Source: Caenorhabditis elegans (lineage: Eukaryota; Nematoda; Chromadorea; Rhabditida; Rhabditidae). Taken from it: 64,000 bases of DNA. The position numbers and the translations under genes were made by a program. Below the pieces are notes generated by a model. That model was not told the DNA's origin and did no database searches. It saw only the letters and a list, made by a program, of their open reading frames with translations. Position 1 is the stretch's first letter. Every line of letters starts with the position of its first letter. The stretch is from assembly GCF_000002985.6 (NCBI RefSeq), contig NC_003282.8, positions 1,302,001-1,366,000 on the forward strand. The letters run 5' to 3'. Below, piece after piece: positions 41,679 to 51,700 of this stretch.

Positions 41679-42780
41679 ATGTCAATTGCAGTAGTTGAAG
41701 GCCCAATACGTGAGGTAAAATATCGTTTTTTAATATTGATATGTACATATGGAAAAATTATAAAAAAATTGAATTATCTGTTCATATAAAAACTGCAATT
41801 TTTCTGAATAAATTCAAAATTTGAAACGGCCTGGACACATGTAAACACTTTGAAACATTTTTCAGCTTCTTTTGGAAATACCGGACTCTGAAAAACACGG
41901 GCTTTACTATTCAGTGGTATCATTATTTGTTGTCTCCACAGTAGTAGCAACAATTCTCACACTGTCTTTTTTAGTTTTATCAATACTTTTATGGAGAAAT
42001 TTCAAATCGGTAAGTGATTTCTTCAGGTTCAGTTCGATAAACATGAGTTATCTAACACTGAAGAAAATCTGAATATGATACAGTTGAAATTACTAATAAT
42101 AGTTTTTATTCAACATTTAGATGAGATTCTTTTGGTTTTTGACACAATTAACAACATCAGCTTTTATAATTTCTGCTTCGAATCTATTCATAAACATTCC
42201 AGCTGCCCTATCTTTATTTTCAAAAGAAGTAACGCAATCACGTAAGTATTCTTTGGTTTTTGCAATTTAATTGATGTGTTTTTCTAGAGCTATTTTTTTT
42301 TCTTATCTTATTGATTTTTGTCATTATTCTATACTTTTTTCGAATTTGGTGATTTCCATTCAACGTGCTTTTGTATTTTTTCTACGTAACTGGACAAACC
42401 AATTTTTTGAATCGTTAGTTTTTTTTAATAATTGATTTCAAATATAAAAATTTATAATTCTAGTAAGGCAATATATATTTGGCTTGCAAGTATTTACATA
42501 TTTGCTTTTGGTGTGGAATATGCATTAATGTCTTCAAATTGTCAATATGGATATGATAAAACTTCTAAAAATTATCAATTAGTCTGTGAAGCAGACAATC
42601 GCGGAATCATGAAAACAGTAGCAACGCCAGCTGGAATTCAGTTTGTGATTATTACAAAATCGATACTTAAATTAAATTTGAAAATGATTTCAGGTGGAAA
42701 CTTTGCTACATATCGTTATTCCTTTGTTTATACTTATCATATATATTGCAATAACCGCAAGAATAATATATATGAAAGGA
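41679..42780 (+). pseudogene. second chemoreceptor copy, frameshifted and truncated
   Basis: Tandem paralog of the receptor at 39215. Matching exons: 41679-41714, 41866-42009, 42121-42241, 42288-42413, 42464-42645, then the start of exon 6 near 42694. Exon 4 is 4 bases shorter than in the intact copy (126 versus 130), right after the acceptor in a T-rich run, which breaks the frame. After the residues ARIIYMKGTK the sequence runs into the 34-bp satellite, so TM6, TM7 and the tail are lost. Homology includes a few hundred bases of 5' flank (38890 onward versus 41400 onward), so the duplication covered the promoter. Confidence 0.85.
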
Positions 42781-42784
42781 ACAA

Positions 42785-43490
42785 AAATTTGGATTTCCCG
42801 CCAAAATTTTTCTCACTGAAAATTTGAATTTCCCGCCAAAATTTTTTCACTGAAAATTTGAATTTCCCGCCAAAATTTTTTCACTGAAAATTTGAATTTC
42901 CCGCCAAAATTTTTTCACTGAAAATTTGAATTTCCCGCCAAAATTTTTTCACTGAAAATTTGAATTTCCCGCCAAAATTTTTTCACTGAAAATTTGAATT
43001 TCCCGCCAAAATTTTTTCACTGAAAATTTGAATTTCCCGCCAAAATTTTTTCACTGAAAATTTGAATTTCCCGCCAAAATTTTTTCACTGAAAATTTGAA
43101 TTTCCCGCCAAAATTTTTTCACTGAAAATTTGAATTTCCCGCCAAAATTTTTTCACTGAAAATTTGAATTTCCCGCCAAAATTTTTTCACTGAAAATTTG
43201 AATTTCCCGCCAAAATTTTTTCACTGAAAATTTGAATTTCCCGCCAAAATTTTTTCACTGAAAATTTGAATTTCCCGCCAAAATTTTTTCACTGAAAATT
43301 TGAATTTCCCGCCAAAATTTTTTCACTGAAAATTTGAATTTCCCGCCAAAATTTTTTCACTGAAAATTTAAATTTCCCTCCAAAATATTTTTCTCAGAAA
43401 ATTTGAATTTCCCGCCAAAATATTTTTCACAGAAAATTTAAATTTCCCGCCAAAATATTTTTCTCAGAAAATTTAAATTTCCCGCCAAAA
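42785..43490. repeat. 34-bp satellite array with TTTCCCGCCAAAA core
   Basis: About 20 copies, nearly perfect from 42790 to 43370 and then diverging (AAATATTTTTCTCAG variants). Each unit contains TTTCCCGCCAAAA, which fits the E2F consensus TTTSSCGC. The array abuts the broken end of the second chemoreceptor. Confidence 0.95.
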
Positions 43491-43494
43491 TTTT

Positions 43495-43770
43495 GGGTCT
43501 TACCACGGTGGGTCTCACCACGACGGGTCTCACCACGATGAGTCTCACCACGATGGTCTCACCACGATGGGTCTCACCACGATGGGTCTCGCCACGATGG
43601 GTCTCGCCACGATGGGTCTCACCACGATGGGTCTTTCCACGATGGGTCTCACCACGGTGGGTCTCGCCACGATGGGTCTCACCACGATGGGTCTTTCCAC
43701 GATGGGTCTCACCACGGTGGGTCTCGCCACGATGGGTCTCGCCACGATGGCTCTCGCCACGAAGATCTCG
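43495..43770. repeat. 15-bp tandem array GGGTCTCACCACGAT
   Basis: About 18 copies with few substitutions (mainly A/G at the eighth base, and CTTTC variants). The long open frames over it come from the 15-base, stop-free periodicity. The unit resembles the GGGTCTCGCCACGAA arm of the MITE-like palindromes in this window. Confidence 0.95.
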
Positions 43771-43792
43771 CAGCAACATTTTTTTAATTTTC

Positions 43793-43984
43793 CAGAAGGT
43801 TCTAGAACAATCCAGAATTTTTTCGAATTTTCCAGAAGGTTCTGGAACATTCCAGAATTTTCTAGAATTTTCCAGAAGGTTCTAAAGCTTTTCAGAATTT
43901 TCCAGAAGGTTCTGGAACATTCTAGAATTTTCCAGAAATTCCCAGAAGGTTCTGGAACATTTCAGAATTTTCCAGAAGTTTCCA
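43793..43984. promoter_or_regulatory. dense heat-shock-element array
   Basis: GAA occurs at 43795, 43805, 43815 and every 10 bases to 43975 except 43885 (18 of 19), and TTC occurs midway between at 14 of 19 positions (43800, 43830, 43840 and so on). This is the alternating nGAAn/nTTCn pentamer pattern bound by HSF1. The segment 43825-43882 has 12 perfect pentamers in a row and 43895-43937 has 9; three suffice for one HSF trimer. Confidence 0.8.
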
Positions 43985-43999
43985 ATTTCCCTTCCAAAG

Positions 44000-44345
44000 A
44001 CGGAAAGTCAATTTTTCATAAACTACCGTAATCCTACCGTACTCCTACAGTACTCCTACAGTACTATTACAGTACCCCGACCATATTCCACTACTAACCG
44101 CAAACCTATATCTCTTCAAAAGACAAAAACACAATTTTTCATAAACTACAGTAATCCTACAGTACTCCTACAGTACCTCTACAGTACTACTACAGTACCC
44201 CGACCATATCCCACCTCTAACCCCAAACCTATATCTCTTCAAAAGACAAAAACACAATTTTTCATAAACTACAGTGATCCTACAGTACTAATACAGTACT
44301 CCTACAGTACTAATACAGTACCCCGCCCATATTCCTCTACTAACC
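44000..44345. repeat. about 125-bp tandem repeat with CTACAGTAC subrepeats
   Basis: Three units, each TTTTTCATAAACTA, then CAGTAATCCTACAGTACTCC-type runs, then GTACCCCGACCATAT and CTATATCTCTTCAAAAGAC. Confidence 0.85.
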
Positions 44346-44440
44346 ACAAACTAATATCCCTCCAACAGCCGAAAACACCTTGCCTTTGTAAGCTATGACG
44401 TCACTTGTTAACAAACGGACACTATTTTTTTATATATAGG

Positions 44441-45317
44441 TAATGATTAATTATTAATTATTAATTATTAATTATTTATTTATTTATTTATTTATTTCAA
44501 AAAAACTTTTTTCGATGTCAGGAGTCCTGACTCAGGACAAGTCGTCGTCGGAAGAAGAAGACTTGGAATGCTCACTCCGAAGGTTCCATGGCTGTCCATC
44601 GCACGTACTGACCGTGAAAAAAAATGGAATGAGTTTATCCTCTTCGCAACTTGAACCCAACGGACATCAAAGTATCAAAGTAAAGTAAGTAAGAGCTCGA
44701 GCCCAGATGCTCGAGCTTGAGCCTAAATGCTCAATCTCGAGCCCAAATGCTCGAGCTCGAGCCCATATGCTCTATCTCCAACGCGAAAAAAGTTGTAGCT
44801 GTTAAAAGTCCATGAAGTGCATCCACTTGCCACGAGAAGTGAGAATCAGCCCGAAGCCGCCACAGTCGTACATATTTTCTTTATTTAAACCGGTCAGATA
44901 CACTGATAGTATTATATTTAACATATTTCTATCTGCAAAAATGCTCTTCTGCCCAGAATTCTTCTGATTCCATTTAATTCTTGCTAGAAATCGCTGAAAA
45001 AACAGCTCGTATTTACAATTTTTTGTAATTTCCGACTTCCCATTTTATCAATTTTACTATTTCTGTGAAAAAAATTCGAAATTTCGTTCAAAAATAGCGA
45101 TTCTGGCTCAATTTCATGAATATCTGTTGTTTTTTTTGGCAAAAGTGGCCGCGGCCGAGGAGGAAACCTTGTCCCCGCTCGGTGTACTCCTCTCGGATAA
45201 TATTTGTTTTTTGAATTTTAAGCGCGCCAAACTGATTTTCTTTGTCATTCCATGAATTTTCGTCACGTTTTTCGAGTTTTGTATCGAATTCTTATCAAAT
45301 TTTCAATATTTCCAGCT
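44441..45317. other. intergenic upstream of rfc-2
   Basis: Holds an ATTAATT/ATTTATTT simple repeat (44447-44498), a degenerate CTCGAGCCCAAATG tandem repeat (44694-44775) and a GC-rich patch GTGGCCGCGGCCGAGG (45146-45161). The last 130 bases are the probable rfc-2 promoter and 5' end. No gene is seen. Confidence 0.6.
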
Positions 45318-48300
45318 ATGTCAAAGTCGGAAAAGCAACAATTAGCGCCATGGGTGGAGAAATATCGTCCAAAAGTGCTCGCCGATATTGTCGGCAACGA
45401 GAACATTGTCGAGCGGCTCAAAGTGATCGGACACGAGGGAAATGTGCCGAATATTGTTTTGTCGGTGAGAAGATTGTTGAAAAATTCATTTTAAAAGTCA
45501 AAATGTGAAGTGAAAAATCGAATTTTTCCGTTCAGGGTCCCCCAGGCTGCGGAAAAACGACATCAGTGTGGGCGTTGGCTCGAGAATTGCTCGGCGATAA
45601 GGTTAAGGAAGCGGTGCTCGAGTTGAATGCGTCGGACGAGAGGTTTGTGAGAAAAAACCCTGAATAACTGGGAAAAATTGCAAAAAAATTGACTTTTTCG
45701 CTAAAAACTTTGAAAAAATTGAATTTTTCTCAAAAAAAAAATCTCAAAAAACTGCCAATATTTCCAGAGGAATCGATGTGGTCCGTCATCGTATCAAAAC
45801 GTTCGCCCAGACGAAGGTGACACTTCCAGAAGGCCGTCACAAGATTATCATACTGGACGAGGCCGATTCGATGACCGATGGTGCACAGCAGGTGCGGAAT
45901 TTTGCCGAAAAACTTGGAAATTTGAATTCAGCTCAACGAGAGCTTTGATTTAAGTATGAACATGACTAGGCTGCGATAATTTTGGAAATAAATCTGAAAG
46001 TTTTAGGCTTAGGCTTTTAGGCTTAGGCTCAGGCTTTAGCTTAGGCTCAGGCCTTGACTTTGGATTAGGTTTAGGCCTAGGCCTAGGCTTAGGCTCAGGC
46101 TTAGACTTAAACGTAGGCGGGATTTTTTTAAGTAAAAAAAGCCGAAAAGTGAGTGTTTTTAGTAGATTTTTCAGTTTTTTTTTGACAAAATCTAGATAAA
46201 ATCGGAATTTTCTGACGAAAATATCAAAGTTCCGCAATTTTTGAGCTTTTTGCAATGAAATTGGTACAAATTTCGAATTTTTTTTAAATGAAAAATGCCA
46301 TAAATTAAATGGTCAAAAATCCGGAATTTCTAGCGTTTTCCGAGACAATTTGCGATTTTTTTAAAGAGAAAATGTCAAATATCAGAAAATTGCCCGTTTT
46401 TTCCACAAAAAAAACCGAGAAAAATGGTAACTTTGCACACACAATTTCACTTATTTTTTCAGGAAAATTTACACGATAATTAATCAAAATTTTCGTGTTT
46501 TTTTTTTTGAAATTGAGCCAGTTTGGATGTCAATCTACCAGTTTTTCTGCGAGGAATTCGATTTTTTCCAATGAAAATCCCCCCAAAAAATGCAATTTTC
46601 ATCCGAAAAAACCTCCTAAACTCGAAAAATTAGTCCCCCGCCACGATGATTAAAAAATTTCCAATTTTTTCGAAATTTTCGGAACCCAGTCATGATTATA
46701 CTTAAATGAAAGCTCTCAACGAGCTCAATACGAATTTTGCATTGAATTTCCAAAAAAAAAAAACCAAATTTTCAGGCTCTCCGCCGCACAATGGAGATGT
46801 ACACAAAGACGACAAGATTTGCGTTGGCCTGCAATCAATCCGAGAAGATTATTGGTACATATTAGGGACGGCAAACGATTTTACCGGCAAATCGGCATAT
46901 TGCCGGAATTGAAATTTCTGGCGAATTGCCGGAATTGAAATTTCCGGCAAATTGGCATATTGCTGGTTTTGAAAATTTCTAGCAAATCGACAAATTGCCG
47001 GAATTCAAATTCCTAGCAAATCGGCAAATTGCCGGAATTGAAATTTCTGGCAAATTGGCAAATTGCCGGAATCGAAATTTCTGGCAAATTGACAAATTGC
47101 CGGAATTGTAATTTCTGGCAAATTGGCAAATTGCCGGAATTGAAATTTCTGGCAAATCGACATATTGCCGGAATTAAAATTTCTGGCAAATTGGCAAATT
47201 GCCGGAATTGAAATTTCTGGCAAATTGGCAAATTGCCGGAATTGAAATTTCTGGCAAATTGGCAAACCGGCGATTTTCCGATTTGCCGAATTTGCTGACA
47301 AAAAATTTCCGAACGGCACTTGCCGTCCACACTAATACAGATCTCGGCCTGGAAACTCCCCAAAAAATCGATCGATTTTTGCCCCTTTCAGAGCCCATTC
47401 AATCCCGTTGTGCCCTGCTCCGCTACACAAAATTGAGCCCCGTACAGCTGTTGACACGTGTCAAGGAGGTTGCAAAAGCCGAGAAGGTCAACTATGACGA
47501 CGGGGGTCTTGAAGCGATTCTGTTCACTGCACAGGGTGATATGCGACAGGCGTTGAACAATTTACAGGTAGAAAATCCGGGAAAAGGCTGAATTTTGAGC
47601 TGAAAACGCTGGAAAAAATTGCGAAAATTCACAATTTTCTAGACCAGAATTTTTACAATGTATGTGCTTAAAAGTAGTGAAAAACCGGAAATTTTAGCTA
47701 ATTTAGTTGGAATTTGGCGTTTTCCGTAAAAAAGGTGAAAAAAATCATATTTTTAAAGGATTTTTTTTCACTAAAAATTGACCTTTTCCAAATTTTCTTC
47801 AGTGAAAATCTAAAAATGTTATTAATCTCAAAAATTCCAAAATAAAATCCAAAAAAAAAAATTCAAAAAATTTTAGGAAACTTTTTAAAAATTTCAAAAA
47901 AAAATCCTAAAAATTTCACAACAATCCCAAAAAATTCCAGATAATTCCAAAAAAAAAAAAAACTTTAAAAAAATTTCCAAAAAAGATTTCCAAAAAAGAT
48001 TTCCAGGAAAACTTGGCCATCCTTCCGAACTCCATAATTTTATTTTCAAAATTTTGAAAAATTGGTCTAAAAATATAAAATTTCGCTGAATGTTCTTTTT
48101 TCCTTGAAAATCTCAAAAAGTTTCATGAAAATTGGATTTCGTACCATTTTTTTATTTAAACATTTTTTTTTGTTGATTTCACCAGTTTTTTACATTTTGC
48201 AACAAAAAAACTTAGAATTTTTCCTAAAATTGAAATTTTCATTAAAATTTTCTCATTTTTTCAGTGAAAATCATGAAATTTCATCAAAATATTGAAATTT

Positions 48301-50883
48301 TTTACATTTTTCAGTTAATTTTTTTTTTCGATAAAGGACATCTAAAAAAGGGGTATTTTAACAATTTTTTCCCCACAAAAATTGCAAAAATGCCGATTTC
48401 CAGTATAATTAAGTGGAAATTTCATGAAAATGTGACTTGTGTGTTTCTCTATCCGAATTGATGGTTTGAATAGTGGTATTCTCGGCTGAAATATGCAATA
48501 AATACCGTATTCCAACCAACAATTCGGTGCAATAGAGCACATTTGTCACTGGAGATGCGGAAGCTATGCCCAATTTTTCAATTTTTTTTAGTAAAAATCT
48601 GAAAATTTAAACAAAAATTGCGTTTCAAAACAAATTTTCCATTTTTGGGCTGAAAACTTGTAGAAAATTTAGAAAAAGTCTTATTTTCAAGTAAAAACTA
48701 TGTAAAATATGCAATTTTCCGGCTAAAAAAAAGTAAAATGTTCCGATTTTCCAGGCAACAGTGAACGCTTACGAGCTTTGCCGAGATTTTCAATTATTTT
48801 TCACGTCGATCCTCATATCTTCTCAATGTTTTTTTTTCAAATTTTTTTTTCAAATGAACCCGATTCTTGTACAGAATATGTAGTTTTGGGTCTCGCAGCG
48901 AAATTGCGCGTTTTATTAATTATTTTTATTGCACTTTAAACATATTTATAGATGGATTTTCCTCGGAACTTTAGCAATTTCATCCCAGTTGCCGAGAAAT
49001 GCTAAAAATTTGGGTACGGCAACTCGGCAATTGCACACTTTTTGAATTTTTCAATTTTTGATGCAAAAAATTAATTTTCTTGGATTTTTCAAATTTTGCT
49101 CAAATCCCTGCTAAAAATTCGAAGATTTTTTAGCCTTTTCTAGTTTTTGCCGAGGAATGCTATAAATTTTGGCTCGGCACCTCGGTAACTGAACTAAATT
49201 TCCCTATATATTGTCTGTGACTTGTGTGTTTCTCTATCCGAATTGATGGTTTGAATAGTGGTATTCTCGGCTGAAATATGCAATAAATACCGTATTCCAA
49301 CCAACAATTTGTGCAATAGAGCACATTTGTCACTGGAGATGCGGAAGCTATGCCCAATTTTTTTTTAGTAAAAATCTGCTGAAAATTTAAACAAAAATTG
49401 CGTTTCAAAACAAATTTTCCATTTTTGGGCTGAAAACTTGTAGAAAATTTAGAATGTCTTATTTTCAATTAAAAACTATGTAAAATATGCAATTTTCCGG
49501 CTAAAAAAGTAAAATGTTCCGATTTTCCAGGCAACAGTGAACGCTTACGAGCTTGTGAACAAGGAAAATGTGCTGAAAGTCTGTGATGAGCCACACCCGG
49601 ACCTTATGATCAAAATGCTCCATTACTGTACGGATCGCAAATTCTTCGAGGCATCCAAGATTATTCACGAGTTTCATCGGCTTGGCTTCTCCTCAGACGA
49701 TATTGTATCAACGTTGTTCCGTGTGGTAAAGACTGTCGAGCTGTCGAAAAATGTGTCCGAACAGCTGAGAATGGAGTATATTCGGGTGAGAAAATGGGTG
49801 GAAAATGAGCCAAAATGAGCGGCTAAAAGCCGCCCGGGGTGTTCTGAAAATTGTCAAAAATCCGCGTTTTTTGGAGCTTTGTTTTGCCGAAAAACGCGAA
49901 ATTTCGTTGTTAGATCATCGGAATATCTAAATTTCGGCCTTTGTGGCTGAAAATTGCCGAAAACCACCGGATTTTAGGGATTGGTAGCCTAAAATTGGCG
50001 AAAATCGTGAATTTCGAAGACTAGTTGCCGGAAATTGCCGAATTTTAGTTTTTGGTTACCGGAAATTGAGTCCGGCAACTCGGCAACTGAACTGAATTTC
50101 CAATTGAAATTTCCGGCCAACCGTAAAATTGCCGGAAATGAAAATTTGCGGCAACTCGGCAATTTGCCGGAATCGAAAGTTTCCGGCAAATCGGCAATTT
50201 GTCGGAATTGAAATTTCCGGCAAAACGGCAAAATGGTGGAATTGAAAATTTTCGTCCAATTGGCAAACTGCCAAAAATAAAAAATAAAATTTCCGCCACA
50301 TTGCCGGAATTGAATTTTGAGGCAAAATGGGAAAATAGCGGAATTCAAAAATTTCCGGCAAATCGGCAAATTGCCGGAATTGAAATTTCCAGCAAAACGG
50401 AAAATTGCCAAAAATCAAAATTTCCGGCAAATCGGCAAGTTGCCGGTATTGAAAATATCCGGCCGATCGGCAAGTTACCGGAAATAAAAATTTCCGGATA
50501 ATCGGTAAATTGCCGAAATTGAAATTTCCGGCAAATTGGCAACTGAATTGAATTTCCCGGTATATTGTCTGTGACTTGTGTGTTTCTCTATCCGAATTGA
50601 TGGTTTGAATAGTGGTATTCTCGGCTGAAATATGCAATAAATACCGTATTCCAACCAACAATTTGTGCAATAGAGCACATTTGTCACTGGAGATGCGGAA
50701 GCTATGCCCAAATTTTAATTTTTTAGCCCAAAACCATTAAAAAAAAACAACGAAACAATTTTTCAGCAAATCGCCATGTGCCATATGCGTATCGTGCAGG
50801 GACTCACTTCGAAACTTCAACTCTCCCGTCTGATTGCCGATCTGTGCCGAGTTTCAGCAGCGGCAACGGCTACGAGTGCCTAA
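45318..50883 (+). CDS. rfc-2: replication factor C subunit 2 (RFC40-type clamp loader ATPase)
   Basis: Small subunit of the nuclear RFC complex that loads PCNA at primer-template junctions. Exons: 45318-45464, 45536-45642, 45768-45891, 46776-46854, 47392-47567, 49531-49785, 50767-50883; 1005 nt, 334 residues, a normal length. Motifs: [10 protein letters not shown] at the N-terminus (RFC box II); Walker A GPPGCGKT at residues 50-57; Walker B LDEAD (114-118); SRC (157-159) in [11 protein letters not shown], supplying the arginine finger; and the C-terminal collar helices. The ATG follows TTTCCAG by two bases, so the message is probably trans-spliced. Introns 4 and 6 contain the same diverged 34-bp repeat, and intron 5 contains a copy of this gene's own 3' end. 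Identity is certain at family level, and the symbol follows C. elegans usage. Confidence 0.97.
46005..46115. repeat. degenerate TTAGGC-type repeat in rfc-2 intron 3
   Basis: About 110 bases of TTAGGCTTAGGC, TTAGGCTCAGGC and TTAGGCCTAGGC variants, related to the nematode telomeric unit TTAGGC. Confidence 0.8.
46870..47275. repeat. about 34-bp minisatellite, rfc-2 intron 4
   Basis: About 12 units of GGCAAATTGCCGGAATTGAA plus ATTTCT. Open frames across it are due to periodicity. Confidence 0.9.
48432..48571 (-). repeat. 139-bp dispersed repeat, copy 10
   Basis: Intron 5 of rfc-2, antisense; longer variant. Left boundary of the rfc-2 self-duplication. Confidence 0.95.
48572..49358 (+). pseudogene. 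internally deleted copy of the rfc-2 3' end inside rfc-2 intron 5
   Basis: Bases 48580-48778 match 49365-49554 (intron end, TTTTCCAG acceptor and first 24 bases of exon 6). Bases 48779-49358 match 50891-51480 (rfc-2 3'UTR through dispersed repeat copy 13). The junction GAGCTT/TGCCGAG shares one base with both parents. Splicing into the acceptor at 48754 would stay in frame, add 42 residues and stop at 48881-48883, before the collar domain is complete. Whether it is ever used is unknown. Confidence 0.9.
49217..49355 (-). repeat. 139-bp dispersed repeat, copy 11
   Basis: Intron 5 of rfc-2, antisense; right boundary of the self-duplication. Confidence 0.95.
50090..50560. repeat. about 34-bp minisatellite, rfc-2 intron 6
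   Basis: About 13 diverged units of TTGCCGGAATTGAAATTTCC plus GGCAAATCGG, the same family as in intron 4 but absent from the coding sequence between. Confidence 0.9.
50571..50709 (-). repeat. 139-bp dispersed repeat, copy 12
   Basis: Intron 6 of rfc-2, antisense, 57 bases before the last exon. Confidence 0.95.
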
Positions 50884-51684
50884 AATTGTTGCCGAGATTT
50901 TCAATTATTTTTCACGTCGATCCTCATATCTTCTCAATTTTTTTTTTCAAAATTTCAAATGAACCCGATTCTTGTACAGAATATGTAGTTTTGGGTCTCG
51001 CAGCGAAATTGCGCGTTTTATTAATTATTTTTATTGCACTTTAAACATATTTATAGATGGATTTTCCTCGGAACTTTAGCAATTTCATCCCAGTTGCCGA
51101 GAAATGCTAAAAATTTGGGTACGGCAACTCGGCAATTGCACACTTTTTGAATTTTTCAATTTTTTGATGCAAAAAATTAATTTTCTTGGATTTTTCAAAT
51201 TTTGCTCAAATCCCTGCTAAAAATTCGAAGATTTTTTAGCCTTTTCCGGTTTTTTCCGGAATTCCAGTTTTTGCCGAGGAATGCTATAAATTTTGGCTCG
51301 CCACCTCGGCAACTGAACTGAATTTCCCTATATAGTATGTGACTTGTGTGTTTCTCTATCCGAATTGATGGTTTGAATAGTGGTATTCTCGGCTGAAATA
51401 TGCAATAAATACCGTATTCCAACCAACAATTCGGTGCAATAGAGCACATTTGTCACCGGAGATGCGGAAGCTATGCCCAAATTTTCAATTTTTCTTCTGA
51501 AAATTTTGAAATCGCTCGAAAATCAAATTTGAAAGGCATTGATTTTCAGACTAAATTTTTTCAAAAATTTTTTATTTTTGTAAAAATTACTGGAAATTAA
51601 GCTCCGCTTAAATTTTTTTTTCTTCTGGGGGATCTCGAAAAACGCAGTTTTTTACGCAGAATCTGAATTTCTTATTGAAAAATC
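50884..51684. other. convergent intergenic, rfc-2 to first collagen
   Basis: rfc-2 3'UTR followed by dispersed repeat copy 13 and AT-rich sequence. Bases 50891-51480 are duplicated in rfc-2 intron 5. I could not identify an exact AATAAA for rfc-2. Confidence 0.6.
51339..51478 (-). repeat. 139-bp dispersed repeat, copy 13
   Basis: The only copy outside an intron, about 455 bases downstream of the rfc-2 stop; longer variant. Confidence 0.95.
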
Positions 51685-51690
51685 TTTATT
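51685..51690 (-). terminator. AATAAA poly(A) signal of first collagen
   Basis: Canonical hexamer on the minus strand only about ten bases past the stop codon, giving a very short 3'UTR. Confidence 0.75.
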
Positions 51691-51700
51691 TCGATAGTAA

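Noticed and set aside
42785..43490. CRISPR-like array with 34-bp regularity
   Set aside because: Units are contiguous with no unique spacers, and the genome is eukaryotic.
43438..43779. Long open frames with GETHR or WVSPR repeats on both strands
   Set aside because: They are the 15-bp satellite, whose period is a multiple of three and contains no stop. There is no gene structure around them.
47005..47363. Open frames rich in [11 protein letters not shown] in rfc-2 introns 4 and 6
   Set aside because: These are translations of the 34-bp minisatellite and lie between well-supported rfc-2 exons.
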